Source: Pseudopithomyces maydicus (Eukaryota; Ascomycota; Dothideomycetes; Pleosporales; Didymosphaeriaceae). From it: a stretch of DNA of 64,000 bases. A program made the position numbers and the translations under genes. Positions 33,538 to 44,913 of this stretch are shown in pieces. Positions within the stretch are counted from its first letter, which is position 1. Every line of letters starts with the position of its first letter. The DNA is taken from positions 1,178,001-1,242,000 of the forward strand of contig JANTUC010000001.1 in assembly GCA_026873275.1 (NCBI GenBank). Direction: 5' to 3'. The notes beneath the pieces are model-generated. The model saw nothing but the letters and a program-made list of their open reading frames with translations, did no database searches and was not told where the DNA came from.

Positions 33538-36500
33538 ATGTCTGCCAGCGAGTCTCATCACGATGTTGACTCCATCATCCAATTCTCAGATGAGGCTACT
33601 AAAGATACAGCACGTCGCCATTACTGGAGCCGACTGGAAAAGTCTCTTTCTAACAGTCTCGACTACGAGGCATTGAGAATATGCGTCCGTCTCCTGCCAC
33701 CATTCTCTGCTGTCAATGACGTAAGTTCGCATAGCGTTGTGATTACTGAAATACTGCCTCTTGCATTAAATTTCCCCAGTGAACCTCGGCGATGCGGGTA
33801 TATGGAGCTGTTCAACAATATTCCTCGTTGAGCTAATACCCAGCAGACTCAGGGCCCATATTCAAGACTCCAGCGACTGATATTCAATGAAATTGCCACC
33901 GCATTCGAAAATGAGGAGCAACTTTACGAACTGAGTGACATAAGCTTGGGCGATGCCCAACTTGGCCGTCTAGTCTTCGACGACATTAGCAATTACATTT
34001 CTACGGTTACGGATTTCAACATTCAAGATTCCACACGGGAAATTTCCTATCACGAAGCGGCTCGTTCCCAAGAGGAACATATGTCACTACTCAGAGCTTA
34101 TCTCAAGTTTCTCAAATGCTCCTATTGGCTCCCTACAGACCAGCCCCATTATATTACTCCTGCTCTGGTTTCGATGCTCACTCGTAACGTCGGCCGTGAT
34201 GTTCTTGATGAGTATGTTCAGGACGCACTGTCCTCCCTGCTTTCTTTGCTAACCAATTCTTCTGTTGTCATCCTGGACGTGGAAGCACTTCCAGAAACAT
34301 GGAAGTGTTTGGATCCTGCTACTAACAAGCTTGTCCTTGCATCCGGTGTACTTTCCGACTCCTTCTTCCATTGCCTCGATAGTCTCTCTCCGGATTACTT
34401 TACCGGGAGTATCGGTAAAGCTTTCCGGACCTGGTTCCAATGGATATCTTACATGGCTACAAATGCTGTCCAAACTGAAGTTGTTTATTCACCAGAATAT
34501 TGGTCAGCATTGCGGACTGGACTTTTGCTTGGAGCCACAGACCAGCGAAAGTTCTGCCTTGGTATAATACAAAAATCACTGGAGTTGTGTCAAAGATCCA
34601 TTGAGACGCCTGAGATGAAACTTGATATCGGGAAAAAAGGCACCACAATAGAGCAGTACAAGAAATACTGCACATTGTTTGAGATCATTGTCCTGGACCG
34701 TTATCCAAATCAAGTGCAGGCGTGTCTTCCTGAGCTCACGACTCTACTCGGTCCCACCTCGCTTATCAGTCCCGCGTGGGTGACAGCGCTTCTTTCAGCT
34801 GCACTCAACCCTAAAATACAAGACGGTGTCAGGAAGCCGGTTGGAAATTGGTACCTGGATTATGTCACCACTCAGCCAAGCTCGTGTGTTACCCATACAG
34901 ACTTCCTCTTGGAAGGTTTTCTTCCATGGGTGACCCAGGGAAGCCTTTTCACGTCATCTTTGATGTCAAATCGCGTTACTACAGCCTGTTCTCACGGTGA
35001 GGCTGTTGTTGGGGCAATCTCCAGACTGATTGCTGCAGCCTCTAAAATCTGTGCAACCAAACGGCAAGGCATCTTCAGAGGAGTACTTAGCTACATTGTC
35101 GAGACAGGAGGGAAAATTTTTGCTCCTGCGGTTATCTATCTTTTGGAAGGACTCCTCAAGGGCATGAATGAAGAGCCCTTAATGATTTTAGAGGCCTCTG
35201 ATCTGGACATGGTATCTCGGATATCCAGACTGCCTGCCATGCCGGAGATTACTGCTGAGCTATGCCGCACTTATTGTGCAGAGCTCAGCAGATATGGCAA
35301 GTCACTTGATTCTGCTAAAGACGTATTCCCTATCCGACCTGTCCCCGACAGTTCACTTGCAAAAATGAAATCTGATGGAGAGAAGCGTAACTCAAATGAA
35401 TCGTCTTCAGCACGAAACGAGAATAAATTTGATAGTGTGCTAACACTAGGCGGTTTTCTCCAAGAGCTCGATAGAACACAACACAAGATTATTCAAAATG
35501 ATGCATTCGCGCCGGCCTGCGCCCACATCACCGGTATTTTAAACATTGGACACCCAGACTTGTTCCTGCCAAATGAGCTGCTACAGTTGTTGGATGCTTT
35601 CTGGGAAGAAGCCGACAGACAAGACTATCCTCGACCAGTCGCCATCAGACTCGCACCTTTATTTTTCCATCCGACTAGCATTCGTCTGGCCATCCAGCAG
35701 CAGCAAACCGGTTCCGATTCACAAGGTGAAATAGAAACAATGCTCACAAAAGTTTTGACCTCGCTACACCGGTTTGCCGAAGGCCGGACATATCTGGTGT
35801 CGGAGCTGGCAACGTCTCTACGAAAAGCTATTTCCATGGATCCAGAGACTGCGTGTGTTCTTCCGTTAGAGGACTTTTTTGTACGCTTGATCGAAGATCC
35901 ACCCGTCCCTAAAAAGGAATTTCTTTTCGAAGTAGTGGCAGCCGAAAAACTTGAAAGACACACGATGCGCTCGAACGGTGGAAATCCAATGCCGGGTAAA
36001 AATTATGAAGCGTACTACGGCCAGCGCGAATGGATGGGTTATGCTGCTATCATCGATCTTCTGAATCGTTTTCCCGAAAGTCAGGTGCAAGTCATCAAAC
36101 GAGTAATGAATCGACTACTTGAGCCCTGGAGAACGCAAAAAGCTCCAATCCCTATCATCAGTAAATCAAAGAACGCCCTACAGCTTCAGATCATGCTGAT
36201 ATTGACTGAGTCATGCGTGAGCGAAGAGGACGCGGAATGGTACCTGGACTCTTTCATGCATGCCTTGGTACTAGAGCCTTGGCCACGTTATCGATACTTG
36301 CTTGAATGGATCATCGCGCGCATATACTTCCGTTTCCCGAAAAAGGCAGATCGTATATTAGACAATCTTGCAAGGCTGGATGAGAATAGCCCGGTCCAGG
36401 TCGCCAGCCTTATGAAGCTTGCTCTACTGACTGCTCCGTTCCTCGACTCCGAAGACTTTGCATTGAAGCTCATAGTGCAGCTTATTCCATTTTCGGCGAG

Positions 36501-37521
36501 TCCTAAAGTCCACATAAGACATGAAGCCCATTGGTGTTTCCCCACCATCTTCGATCTTGCAGAGGAACGACAGTGGAGCTCCATCACAGCAAATCCGGCT
36601 TTCATCGCGCTGAACAAGCACATACGCGGTCTGGACAAGTTCAGCGCATTGCCTTCAACGATTCGAACACTCAAGCTGGACGCAGTCAAAGACTTCACAC
36701 TTACTAGTATATTCCAAGGGCAATACCTCCGTATCGAAACTCCTGATATGGAATATGTCGCTCACGGTGATCTTCTCAAGCTCTCCTCATTGGACACGGC
36801 TTCTATGCTCCAAGAGAATCATCGCGTGCCCTTGGGAGACCCTCTTTCGAGTACTGCTTTTACAGTTCCACCATCCGAATGGAAGAAACCCACTCCATCC
36901 TCGAATACACAAACCTCAACCACCGACGCAAACCCTGCATTCTTCCAGACCAAATCCGGTTTCGATGTCGCTTCTCTTCTCCCATCTGCCGGTCCCCCCA
37001 GCGCCCAGAATACCCGACCTGCATCCGTAATTCTTATCGCTTCCCTCATTGATAACCCCACTAACCTTGGTGGCCTATCCCGGATTTCTGAGTCCTTCGG
37101 CCTCGAAGCGCTCTACATTGACGACCTGAAGAAGACTGCTCACAAAGATTTCAAAGCCACATCTGTTACTTCCGAGAAACATTTTCCAATCAGTGAACTC
37201 AAGGCTCATTCTATCCCGCCCTTCCTCATTGATTTGAAAAGGAAGGGCTACGAGGTTGTAGGCATTGAGCAGACAGACAGAAGTGGAATGTTAGGCGAAG
37301 AGGACCAGGCAGTTATGACCGGCAAAGATGTAGGTACATTGCCTGAGAAGTGCGTTCTGGTGCTTGGGGCCGAGCGGAGCGGTATTACGAGTGAGGTTTT
37401 GGCTGTGCTGGATCGGTGCGTCGAGATCAAGACAGTGGGAGTTACAAGGAGTTTGAATGTGCAGACTGCGGGGGCTATTGCAGTTTATGAGTGGTGGAGG
37501 GAATGGGGCGGCAAGATTTGA
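33538..37521 (+). CDS. TRM3: Trm3/TARBP1-like tRNA ribose methyltransferase
   Basis: Two exons (33538-33720, 33847-37521; intron GTAAGT..GCTAATAC..CAGCAG; the acceptor could be three bases earlier, adding one Gln) give about 1285 residues. The first about 1000 residues are helical repeat-like sequence. The C-terminal SpoU/SPOUT domain has all three motifs: IDNPTNLGGLSRISESFG (motif 1 with Asn and Arg), VLVLGAERSGI (motif 2) and VGVTRSLNVQTAGAIAVYEW (motif 3, knot). This fits Trm3, which makes the 2'-O-methylguanosine at position 18 of tRNA. The first exon is short (61 codons). An alternative acceptor at 33779 would put a stop in frame, so the long intron is preferred. Confidence 0.88.
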
Positions 37522-38507
37522 ATATGCTAGGAGATGCGTTTGAATAATTCCAATGGATCGTAGATATATGAGTAAATCCTTGCCGTTATGCGATGAGCTG
37601 ACATGGTCATGTTTCAGTGTGAGAGAAGCTTGCCTACTACCTCGTGATATTGATACGCTGAGTTTCAGAGAAGATTTTCAAATACAGTACAACGCACAGC
37701 CAGAGTCGGCATACAGCCCATTCGTTGACCTTAAACTTGGAGTGACTTCGCCAATATTGCTATTTTTGGGCAAGCCATAGGATCTTTCCGTAAATTCGAC
37801 TCAAGCACGATTTGCCATACTGCACTACTCAATCTGCTCGGTGAATTTCATTTCGCTAATATTACTCCTGGTAGAGTGCACAATGTCCCTAGAAAAAGCA
37901 GGAAATATCTGTTTAGTTGCGTGGGTAAAAACAGCTTGAATTATAAATAGGTATGATCAACGTAACTAAAGTATCTCCAAGCATCCCGCTAATTTATTTT
38001 CCGACCCCATTGCGGGCAGTATGTACTATGTATGCGCATGTTCTGTTGTCGAGTCATGCACACCAAAACAACCTTTGGGGCTAACTGCGGCTATGATGTC
38101 CTATCTCACCTCTTCTGACATTCCTACCCTCACAGCCATACGCCTTGGATTATTAGCGTATGTTAGTCCGAAAATCACTTGACTTCACCTGGCTAGGTTG
38201 TCGCTGATTTCTTCCTTCGGTTCGTGATGGTGGCTGAACTTTAGGGAGTCGACCATGGAATTGACGAATGACCGTGCTCGGGCATGGCGCAGTGAGGTCA
38301 TAGCGAGGGAGGCCTAATGATTTCAATCGCAACGAAGCTGAAAGTAAAACGCATTGCCAGCCTTAGAAATAACTTAAAGGCACGTTACATAAAGGTGGTG
38401 TGGAATATAGAACTCCATTCGACTCTTCAGATTTGAACATTGCATAATTACCCGTATTTCTTGAAACTTCCGTTTTGTTTTCCACTTCAGCCAGTAAACT
38501 ATTCGAG
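37522..38507. other. Intergenic region
   Basis: 986 bp with no supported gene. A TTTTGTTTTCCACTTCAG acceptor-like sequence ends at 38490, 18 bp before the next ATG, and may mark the end of a 5' UTR intron. Confidence 0.45.
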
Positions 38508-39637
38508 ATGGCAGCAAACGGATACTACCAAAATTACCAAACGGATGGGAGCCAATATCCACCTCAGAATCATGCGCCGCCATATGGCCAACCACAAGAT
38601 TACAATAGTTATTATCCTCCGCCATCACCACAACCGCCCTACGCACAACAGCAAAATTACGGACATCCCCAAGCACCTCCATACAATCCGCCAGTAAATA
38701 ACTATGGGCCGCCTCCCGCATCACCTTATATGCATCAAAGCTACCCCAATGCCCCTCCAACCTACGACAATCAACCACCTTCGCATTACCCATACAACAG
38801 CCCACCCCTGGCTACGCCAGCCCAGCACCAAGTTCAGGGCCACCACCACCACAAGGCGACGATGCTTCACGCGGGTGGAAAACTAACTCTGCCTTAGCCG
38901 GCGGTGCCGCCCTCCTCGGAGGCGCACTCCTCCACCACCACGGGCGTCCCTCCTCCCCATCTCCTTCCATGCACAGCTCATCTGGTCATTCCCATTCAGG
39001 CCATCCACTAGCCCGACTCGCCGACCCAACCACCTCCAAAATCTCGCTATCCCTCATCGACGAAGGCAGCCTCGTCAACGGCGACCAGTGGGACAGATAT
39101 GTCCTCCGCAGTGACCCTAACGCCGGTCCCGTCTACCGTATCAAATACACGGACGACGGAGCAACTGGTACTGTGTACCACGGGCCGATTCTTGGTGGTT
39201 CGCCTTCATCGCTTACGGATCCAGGAAAGGCGCCCCCGGTGGGGAGGTGGAAGACGAAAGATGGTAAACTGGACTTTAAGTTCCCAGAATCAAAGAAGAG
39301 AAAGACAAAGGATGCGCGGGAGTGGGGTGACTGGCGGCCTGATGAATCGGAGTGGGGGAGCGATGTTGGAATGTTGGATGAGCGGTGGTTGCGGTGGAGA
39401 TTTGAGGATGAGAGTAGGCATAAGGGGGAGGTTAGGTTTACGCTGCGGTGTGTGGATTTGGAGGACGAGGATAAGAGGGTGGCTAGTCAGGTGGTAATGG
39501 AGACGTTTTATGAGGGGCATGTTAGTGTGCCGTTATGGGCGGTGAGGAATCAGGAGGAGTTGGATGAAATGATGGTGGTGACATTTGCAACTTTGGATTG
39601 GTGGAGGGACACGGTTAGGAATGCGCTAGATGATTGA
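38508..39637 (+). CDS. Pro/Tyr-rich protein with C-terminal folded domain, frame broken once
   Basis: Single-exon gene, about 376 residues after adding one base. The N-terminal third is a disordered Pro/Gln/Tyr-rich tract (PPQNHAPPYGQPQDYNSYYP). Next comes a Gly/Ala segment (AGGAALLGGALLHHHG) and Ser/His-rich linker. The C-terminal part looks folded: ARLADPTTSKISLSLIDEGS, DRYVLRSDPNAGPVYRIKY, KLDFKFPESKK, GMLDERWLRWRFEDESRHKG, and a Trp-rich end (TLDWWRDTV). The frame slips one base at a GGG (38837-38839): the proline run and QGDDASRGWKTNSALAGG then read straight through. The family is not recognised; similar N-terminal composition is common in fungal membrane- or condensate-associated proteins. 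Confidence 0.68.
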
Positions 39638-39726
39638 TGGAATTGTGGACGAGAAAGATTCTGATAAAGCTATTTCTCGGTCATTGGACTTTTGGGATAA
39701 CTCTATAGTAAATCAAATCTTTTCTG

Positions 39727-41361
39727 TTATAGAGCGTAACGGAAGTGTTTGGCCTCCACATCCGTACGATCTTCAAATCCCTCCGCTATTGCCCTCTCGT
39801 CTTCACCCTTACCGTACTTCGTATCCCGTCTCTTGTTCTCCGTCCACATCCACCCGGCAAGGAACCCCGCCACAGCGATCATTCCGCAATAGCAAGCGAT
39901 CAAGCCCGTGAGTGCTGAAAAGTATCTCGGTGCCTCTCTCGAAAAGAAGATATTCGCCCCGGCGATATTGCCTGCGGCGTAGAACACGAACCAGAGACCA
40001 TTGGCAGTGCTGCGCTTTGTATGTCCAGCAATGTTGGTGGTAAGTAGATTCCAAGATAGAATGACCGGTCCACCGATCAAATACTGGAGCCATGTGCAGC
40101 CTACCAGCGTCCACCTCTTATCCAACGGTGTAAGCCGAATCCCGAGCAGGCCACCCAAAGGAGGTAGACAAATGAGTGCCAGCAACAAGCATCTTGTATT
40201 CTTGAAATACGATGCGGCAATTCCACACAACGGCACAAGAAAAAACTCAAAAGCGCCAGTCGGGAGCTGCAGAAGAGTAGTAGTAATCCCCGAGAAGCCA
40301 TACCCCTTGATAAGCGATGACGCAAAGTTCGACACGCCACCATTGACCACACCACAGCCCAAGGCGATCAGAGAGAGACAGTATACTTTCACATCGAGTA
40401 CAGCTTCCACTGCCTGCCGCGCCTGAAACTGCTTCGTCTTGACGCCAATCATGTTCGACGCGATGCGATCGATCGCCACGATGCGCTGCTTATGCGAGAG
40501 AAACTTCGCGCTCGACGGTGAGTCAGGCATCACCCATAGGAAAACCCACGACCACACAAAGTTGATCAGCCCGATTACCAGAAAGATTAATTGCCAGGTC
40601 TTCAACGCATCATTGTGCGCGTGACCCAGACCATATCCCAGCAGCGCGCCGACCATAGTCGCCATCCCGTTGAAAGCAAGGAATACGCACATGCGCAAGG
40701 GCTGTTCCTCTCTCGTGTAAAACATGCTGACTATATTCATGATAGCCGGGCTAATGCTTGCCTCGAACATCCCCAGCAAGAAGCGGAGGACTAGCATGCC
40801 GGCATAGTTTTTGGCAGCGACGTGACAGCAGAGAAGGATCGACCAGGTGAGTATCATGCAGCCCGTGTACTTGGAGACAGGGAGCCGCTGAATGAGGTAG
40901 TTTGCGGGGAGCGCCCAGAAGAGGTACCCAAAGTTGAAGATGGCAGCTACCCAGCTGTAGCGCTGTCCTTGGAGACCGAGATCAGGGATCAGGGTGTAGG
41001 CGCTGGCGTAGTTGAGGGAGAGCTTGTCGAGGAACTGGATGGTGTAGGTAATGCATATCTGTGGAGTGTTAGTATTGACATGTCTTTCTACTCGCAGTTT
41101 CAGATGTTGGTGGATATTTAGATTCTTGGTCCACCGCTGTACGGTCACACTGTATGCACTTACCATTGGCATGATAACCCAGTCAATCTTTCTTAAGACC
41201 ACTTTCCTCTCGGCATCCAGCTCTTCTCGAGAGTACTGCTGTACTTCGAGATAGAGCTCCGCGCCGATATCTCGCATCTGTTTCTCGGCAGCCAATTGGC
41301 CTTCATCCACACTCGGCGCCTGTGCAATCCCATGCTCTTTGTCTGTATCCTTAGCCATCAT
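39727..41361 (-). CDS. Dal5/allantoate-type MFS permease
   Basis: Two exons (41164-41361, 39727-41058) give 509 residues. The 105-bp intron (GTAAGT..CCACAG) is stop-free and a multiple of three, so an uninterrupted ORF also runs through it. Splicing restores the family sequence WVIMPMICITYTIQFLDKLS at helix 1. Other marks are LNYASAYTLIPDLGL, LRFLLGMFEASISPAIMNIV, MFYTREEQPLRM and MPDSPSSAKFLS. These are the signature of the anion:cation symporter/Dal5 family, which carries allantoate, nicotinate, pantothenate, biotin and similar anions; the substrate here is unknown. It ends 89 bp from the convergent proline-rich gene. Confidence 0.87.
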   Translation of the reverse strand: MMAKDTDKEHGIAQAPSVDEGQLAAEKQMRDIGAELYLEVQQYSREELDAERKVVLRKIDWVIMPMVSAYSVTVQRWTKNLNIHQHLKLRVERHVNTNTPQICITYTIQFLDKLSLNYASAYTLIPDLGLQGQRYSWVAAIFNFGYLFWALPANYLIQRLPVSKYTGCMILTWSILLCCHVAAKNYAGMLVLRFLLGMFEASISPAIMNIVSMFYTREEQPLRMCVFLAFNGMATMVGALLGYGLGHAHNDALKTWQLIFLVIGLINFVWSWVFLWVMPDSPSSAKFLSHKQRIVAIDRIASNMIGVKTKQFQARQAVEAVLDVKVYCLSLIALGCGVVNGGVSNFASSLIKGYGFSGITTTLLQLPTGAFEFFLVPLCGIAASYFKNTRCLLLALICLPPLGGLLGIRLTPLDKRWTLVGCTWLQYLIGGPVILSWNLLTTNIAGHTKRSTANGLWFVFYAAGNIAGANIFFSREAPRYFSALTGLIACYCGMIAVAGFLAGWMWTENKRRDTKYGKGEDERAIAEGFEDRTDVEAKHFRYAL

Positions 41362-42091
41362 ATTCCCCCTCGAAATATGAACATATGTCGTTGTTACCTG
41401 GCTGTCTAGTACCGATTAGGCAGTAACGCGGGGTGTTGTTACACAGCAATACAGCTCGGCACTGTGAGTCGCAGTGTCAATATCTCTAGCTGCTGAACAC
41501 TCGTATATTTAATATGGCGTGCTTTGTTGTCCTTGAGATGCCGATAAAAATCCTGTACTGCGCGCAGATCCGTTGTTGAGGGTCCTATCGTAGCTCGATA
41601 ATGACGTCCAGTAACGGGCGCGAACCAGGTCACACCCATTATCGACGACGCCCGGTACTTATACATAAACCCTAGAAGCATATCTCGTCCCACTTTTGAA
41701 AGTTCACCTCGGATATCGTCCGGTGCCGAGCTCTTATCAACGTGTGTGCATGCCTATCACTGCGTGGTGCCTCGCTGCATGCATGTAGATCCTGCCGGTT
41801 AGCCTGTTCGGGAAATACACGGGTAGACCTGCCTTATGCAGAGACGCAAGTGGAGTATATTGCTGAAGGTCACGGCAGCATAAATGCGAACAGATTTGAC
41901 TATGTTGATTGTAACATTCGATGACTATATACGAGTTCGGAACTCAACTCTTGCTCTTAGATGAGTTGCTTATTTACTGTGTAGTGAGCATGACTAAACA
42001 CCGTTTTCAGTGATGCCATCTCGTTTCAGGGAATCGCAAGAGCGGCTAGAGCCAGGTATGAGGCTCTCAACCATAGGAAGCTAAGATGCAC
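41362..42091. other. Intergenic, permease promoter
   Basis: 730 bp. The part next to 41362 should hold the permease promoter. No supported gene. Confidence 0.5.
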
Positions 42092-43091
42092 CTACCTCCA
42101 CAGTCCATACGGGCCATTGGTAAACTTCCAAAGCTTCACAGTACCATCCTCACTACCGGTTGCGTACAGCTTGCCGTCGGGTGAGAAGCTAGCCGACCAA
42201 ATGGGGCCGTGGTGTCCCTTGTTGGTCTCAAGCTCTGCCTCGGCGTCGAAGTCCCACACACGAACCCAGGTGTCGTTCTGGTTGCTACCACCAGTGACGA
42301 ACCTACGCTGTCCGCTGTGCAGCGCGACGCTAGCCAGCTCGTACGGCGTCTTGATGCTCTTGATGAGCGAGGCGGGGGCGCCACCGTTGAAGAAGTACAC
42401 GCTGTTTCCAGCGGCTACGCTCAGCACGCCATCTGAGGAGGTGTTATCCAGCTCGCACGTGCCGACGGGCCCCTCGACTGCGTATTCGCCGATGGTCGAC
42501 TGCGTCCGCAGATCCCACCACCTAATCTTCTTATCCTCGGATGCGGTGACCAAGATGTTGGGGTCCGCTGTCCACACAATGGACTTGATGGTGTCGTTGT
42601 GCACGCCCGCACCGATCTCGTAGGGCTGCGCGGGGGTGTTCAGGTCGAAAATGCGCAGCTTCTTCTCCTTGCCGCCGGTGGCCAGGATCTGGGGCCGCTC
42701 CTGGTTCGGGAATGCGACTGCGCGAACAATGTGGTCGTGGGTGAGGGTGTGGAGGGCTTCGCCAGTGTGGGTGTCCCATACTTTGCTGTAGCATGTTAGC
42801 GCATACTTTCTCTGTCGCGAAGCAGTGAACTTACGCAGAAAAGTCAGCCGAAGCGGTCGCAGCGAGCGTCGCATCCGACGAAAGCCTAGCCTGCCAAACG
42901 GCGCCCTTGTGTCCTAGAAACGTGCCAATCCAGTCGCCAGTAATGCCGTCGCGCAGCATGGGGTTTCCGTCTTTGCAGGCGGAGATGATGTAATACTGGT
43001 CTTCATCTTGCAGCGCGGAGAAGTGGATATGGGGCACTGGTCGAGAGTGTCCGTGGCAGGTGAGAGGTACCACCTTCGTGGTTTCAGGCAT
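42092..43091 (-). CDS. STRAP/UNRIP-like WD40 protein
   Basis: Two exons (42835-43091, 42092-42785; intron GTAAGT..GCTAACATG..ACAG) give 316 residues folding as a seven-blade WD40 propeller. The start MPETTKVVPLTCHGHSRPV, then ACKDGNPMLRDGITGDWIGT and FLGHKGAVWQARLS, matches serine-threonine kinase receptor-associated protein (STRAP/UNRIP), an SMN-complex partner in animals. Later blades show SIVWTADPNILVTASEDKKI and SASFSPDGKLYATGSEDGT. It ends GPYGLWR; a GTAGGT directly at the stop could be a donor for a further small exon, so the C-terminus is not certain. eIF3i is the nearest other family, but the start favours STRAP. Confidence 0.84.
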
Positions 43092-43809
43092 TGTTCAAAC
43101 TAATGTGCTAGAAGCAATGGCGGAAGAAATCGCAGGTCGAAGTGCTCTGATCCTTGTAATCGCAAAGAGAGTGGGTTGAGGGCCCACAGGACAGTACCGA
43201 AAAGGTGCGGGTGAGATATGAGAATTTGAGTGAGTAAATGTTGCGAAGAAGAGCGGATTTATATTGGGGTTTGCAATGCAGTAGGTGTTGAGCAGGTGAA
43301 AGAATCGTTATGGGTCGTAAATTCGTTAATCTGTGGTTGTTTCTCACAGGTGATAATGCATGAGCCCCTCAAAGAGGGTGAACCCTGAGCTAGCACTAGC
43401 CTCTGGTTGTCGGTGCCACGTTGTTCCGAGCCGGGGCTGCCTGTCCCTGGTAGGCACCAAACCTACCAAACCTACCAACACGTTTCTCTATGTTGTTCAT
43501 TCCACATGTCTAATGCAAGACGTTTGGTCCATGACCGTGTTTCAGTTGGGGTTCAGCGTAGACATTGTGTGATAACAACGGTCTGGCACAACATTACATT
43601 TTCGCCCTATACATAGTCACAATATTTACAACTTCTTTGTTGTTTGTGTACATTTAAGATCAAGTTGTTTCTGATGGGACCTTTAACTTATATTCAGTGT
43701 CAAAAAAACACTAAAAATCACGACGAGTCATACCAGATTCAATTAACCTTAGTTTCAATCGAATTCGAGGGCTTCAGCTTCCGTTGTACTAGATCAACGT
43801 CGAGTAAAT
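43092..43809. other. Divergent intergenic region
   Basis: 718 bp between divergent genes with no supported gene. It contains a short ACCAAACCTACC-type direct repeat near 43457-43479. Confidence 0.45.
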
Positions 43810-44913
43810 ATGTGCCGGTTCGTTCGAGTGCATCATAACTGCGGTCACGTCGCGTTGCTCACACTCCCGACGAGCATCCAACTATGTCACCGAGCTTTGG
43901 CGATCAATCTCACACAGGGCACTGACAAAGCCCCAGCATTTTGTACTCCTCTTGGACCAAACGGTCGCGATGATTTGTACAATGAGGACTTGGTCTCTGA
44001 GACTAAGGAGGATCTCTCTTATTGTCCGACATGCCATATCGAGTACGGCACTCCGGCATGCGGTGATGGATCCGACCATTCACAGGAGGAAGAGGGTCTC
44101 AATGAAATCAGTAGTTGTCTGTCACATGAGCTCTATGCTATCGTCAAAGCGAATAAAAAGATCAATGGTAATCCCGAGGTATCAGTACTCGTGACAACCA
44201 TTGAGCATGATTGGCTGCGTAGTATGCTTACAGCTAATACCAAGGGCCATTTTGAGCTTAGTCTTCGCGTTTTCAGGTTCATTGAAACTGTCAACAAAGC
44301 TATTTCAGAGGCACTGGAGAAGTGTAACGGCGGTTTTCCTCTCAACTCAGTTACCTTTGATTGCAATACCGCTTGGGATAAGTTCGTCAGCGCTGCACAG
44401 TTGCTCGGTCACTTCCATCAAATTGTTGAACTAGTAGAGGATCTTGAACAAGGAAAACGTCATTACAATGAGATCTGCAAGCAGGCCGAGCTTTGTAAGC
44501 TGATTCTTGATGGCCCACTAGCCATACCAGCAGATCCGGAGCACCTGTACCTACAGCCGGGAATGATCAATACTCCACTCTGGCTCCAGGCAGAGAAAAA
44601 TGTGCAGGAATCCCTTGCTGAGGTCTCAAGCGATACTGAGCATGTAGTTTCCCCCATCAAGGAGAAAATCAAATATCGCCCAGAAACGCTACCTTTCCGG
44701 GGCGGTGACCACTACCACCCCGGTGCACGGGAGAGTGCTAGCGGGTCTAAACACAGGCCTCCACCAGTCACAATATTCCCGATGAGTGAGCAGCGACGTG
44801 CGAGATTTGGAAAGCTTGAAGTCCGCTACTTCTCCGAGCGTCCAGCAATAACCCGACGTTGGAGCGACTCACTTCAAGCTAGACTTACGCTGGTAACAGA
44901 TAACCCGTATTAA
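43810..44913 (+). CDS. Orphan protein with N-terminal Cys/His cluster
   Basis: Single-exon 367-residue protein, not recognised as a characterised family. The N-terminus MCRFVRVHHNCGHVALL and the later CPTCHIEYG provide Cys and His spacing (C..CGH..CPxC) resembling small zinc-binding modules seen in many fungal orphan proteins. The middle is helical (LRVFRFIETVNKAISEALEK; LGHFHQIVELVEDLEQGKRH). The C-terminus is basic and likely disordered (MSEQRRARFGKLEVRYFSER). No membrane segment or signal peptide is visible. The start is the first Met and creates the Cys cluster, which supports it. Metal binding is inference. Confidence 0.7.
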   Translation: MCRFVRVHHNCGHVALLTLPTSIQLCHRALAINLTQGTDKAPAFCTPLGPNGRDDLYNEDLVSETKEDLSYCPTCHIEYGTPACGDGSDHSQEEEGLNEISSCLSHELYAIVKANKKINGNPEVSVLVTTIEHDWLRSMLTANTKGHFELSLRVFRFIETVNKAISEALEKCNGGFPLNSVTFDCNTAWDKFVSAAQLLGHFHQIVELVEDLEQGKRHYNEICKQAELCKLILDGPLAIPADPEHLYLQPGMINTPLWLQAEKNVQESLAEVSSDTEHVVSPIKEKIKYRPETLPFRGGDHYHPGARESASGSKHRPPPVTIFPMSEQRRARFGKLEVRYFSERPAITRRWSDSLQARLTLVTDNPY

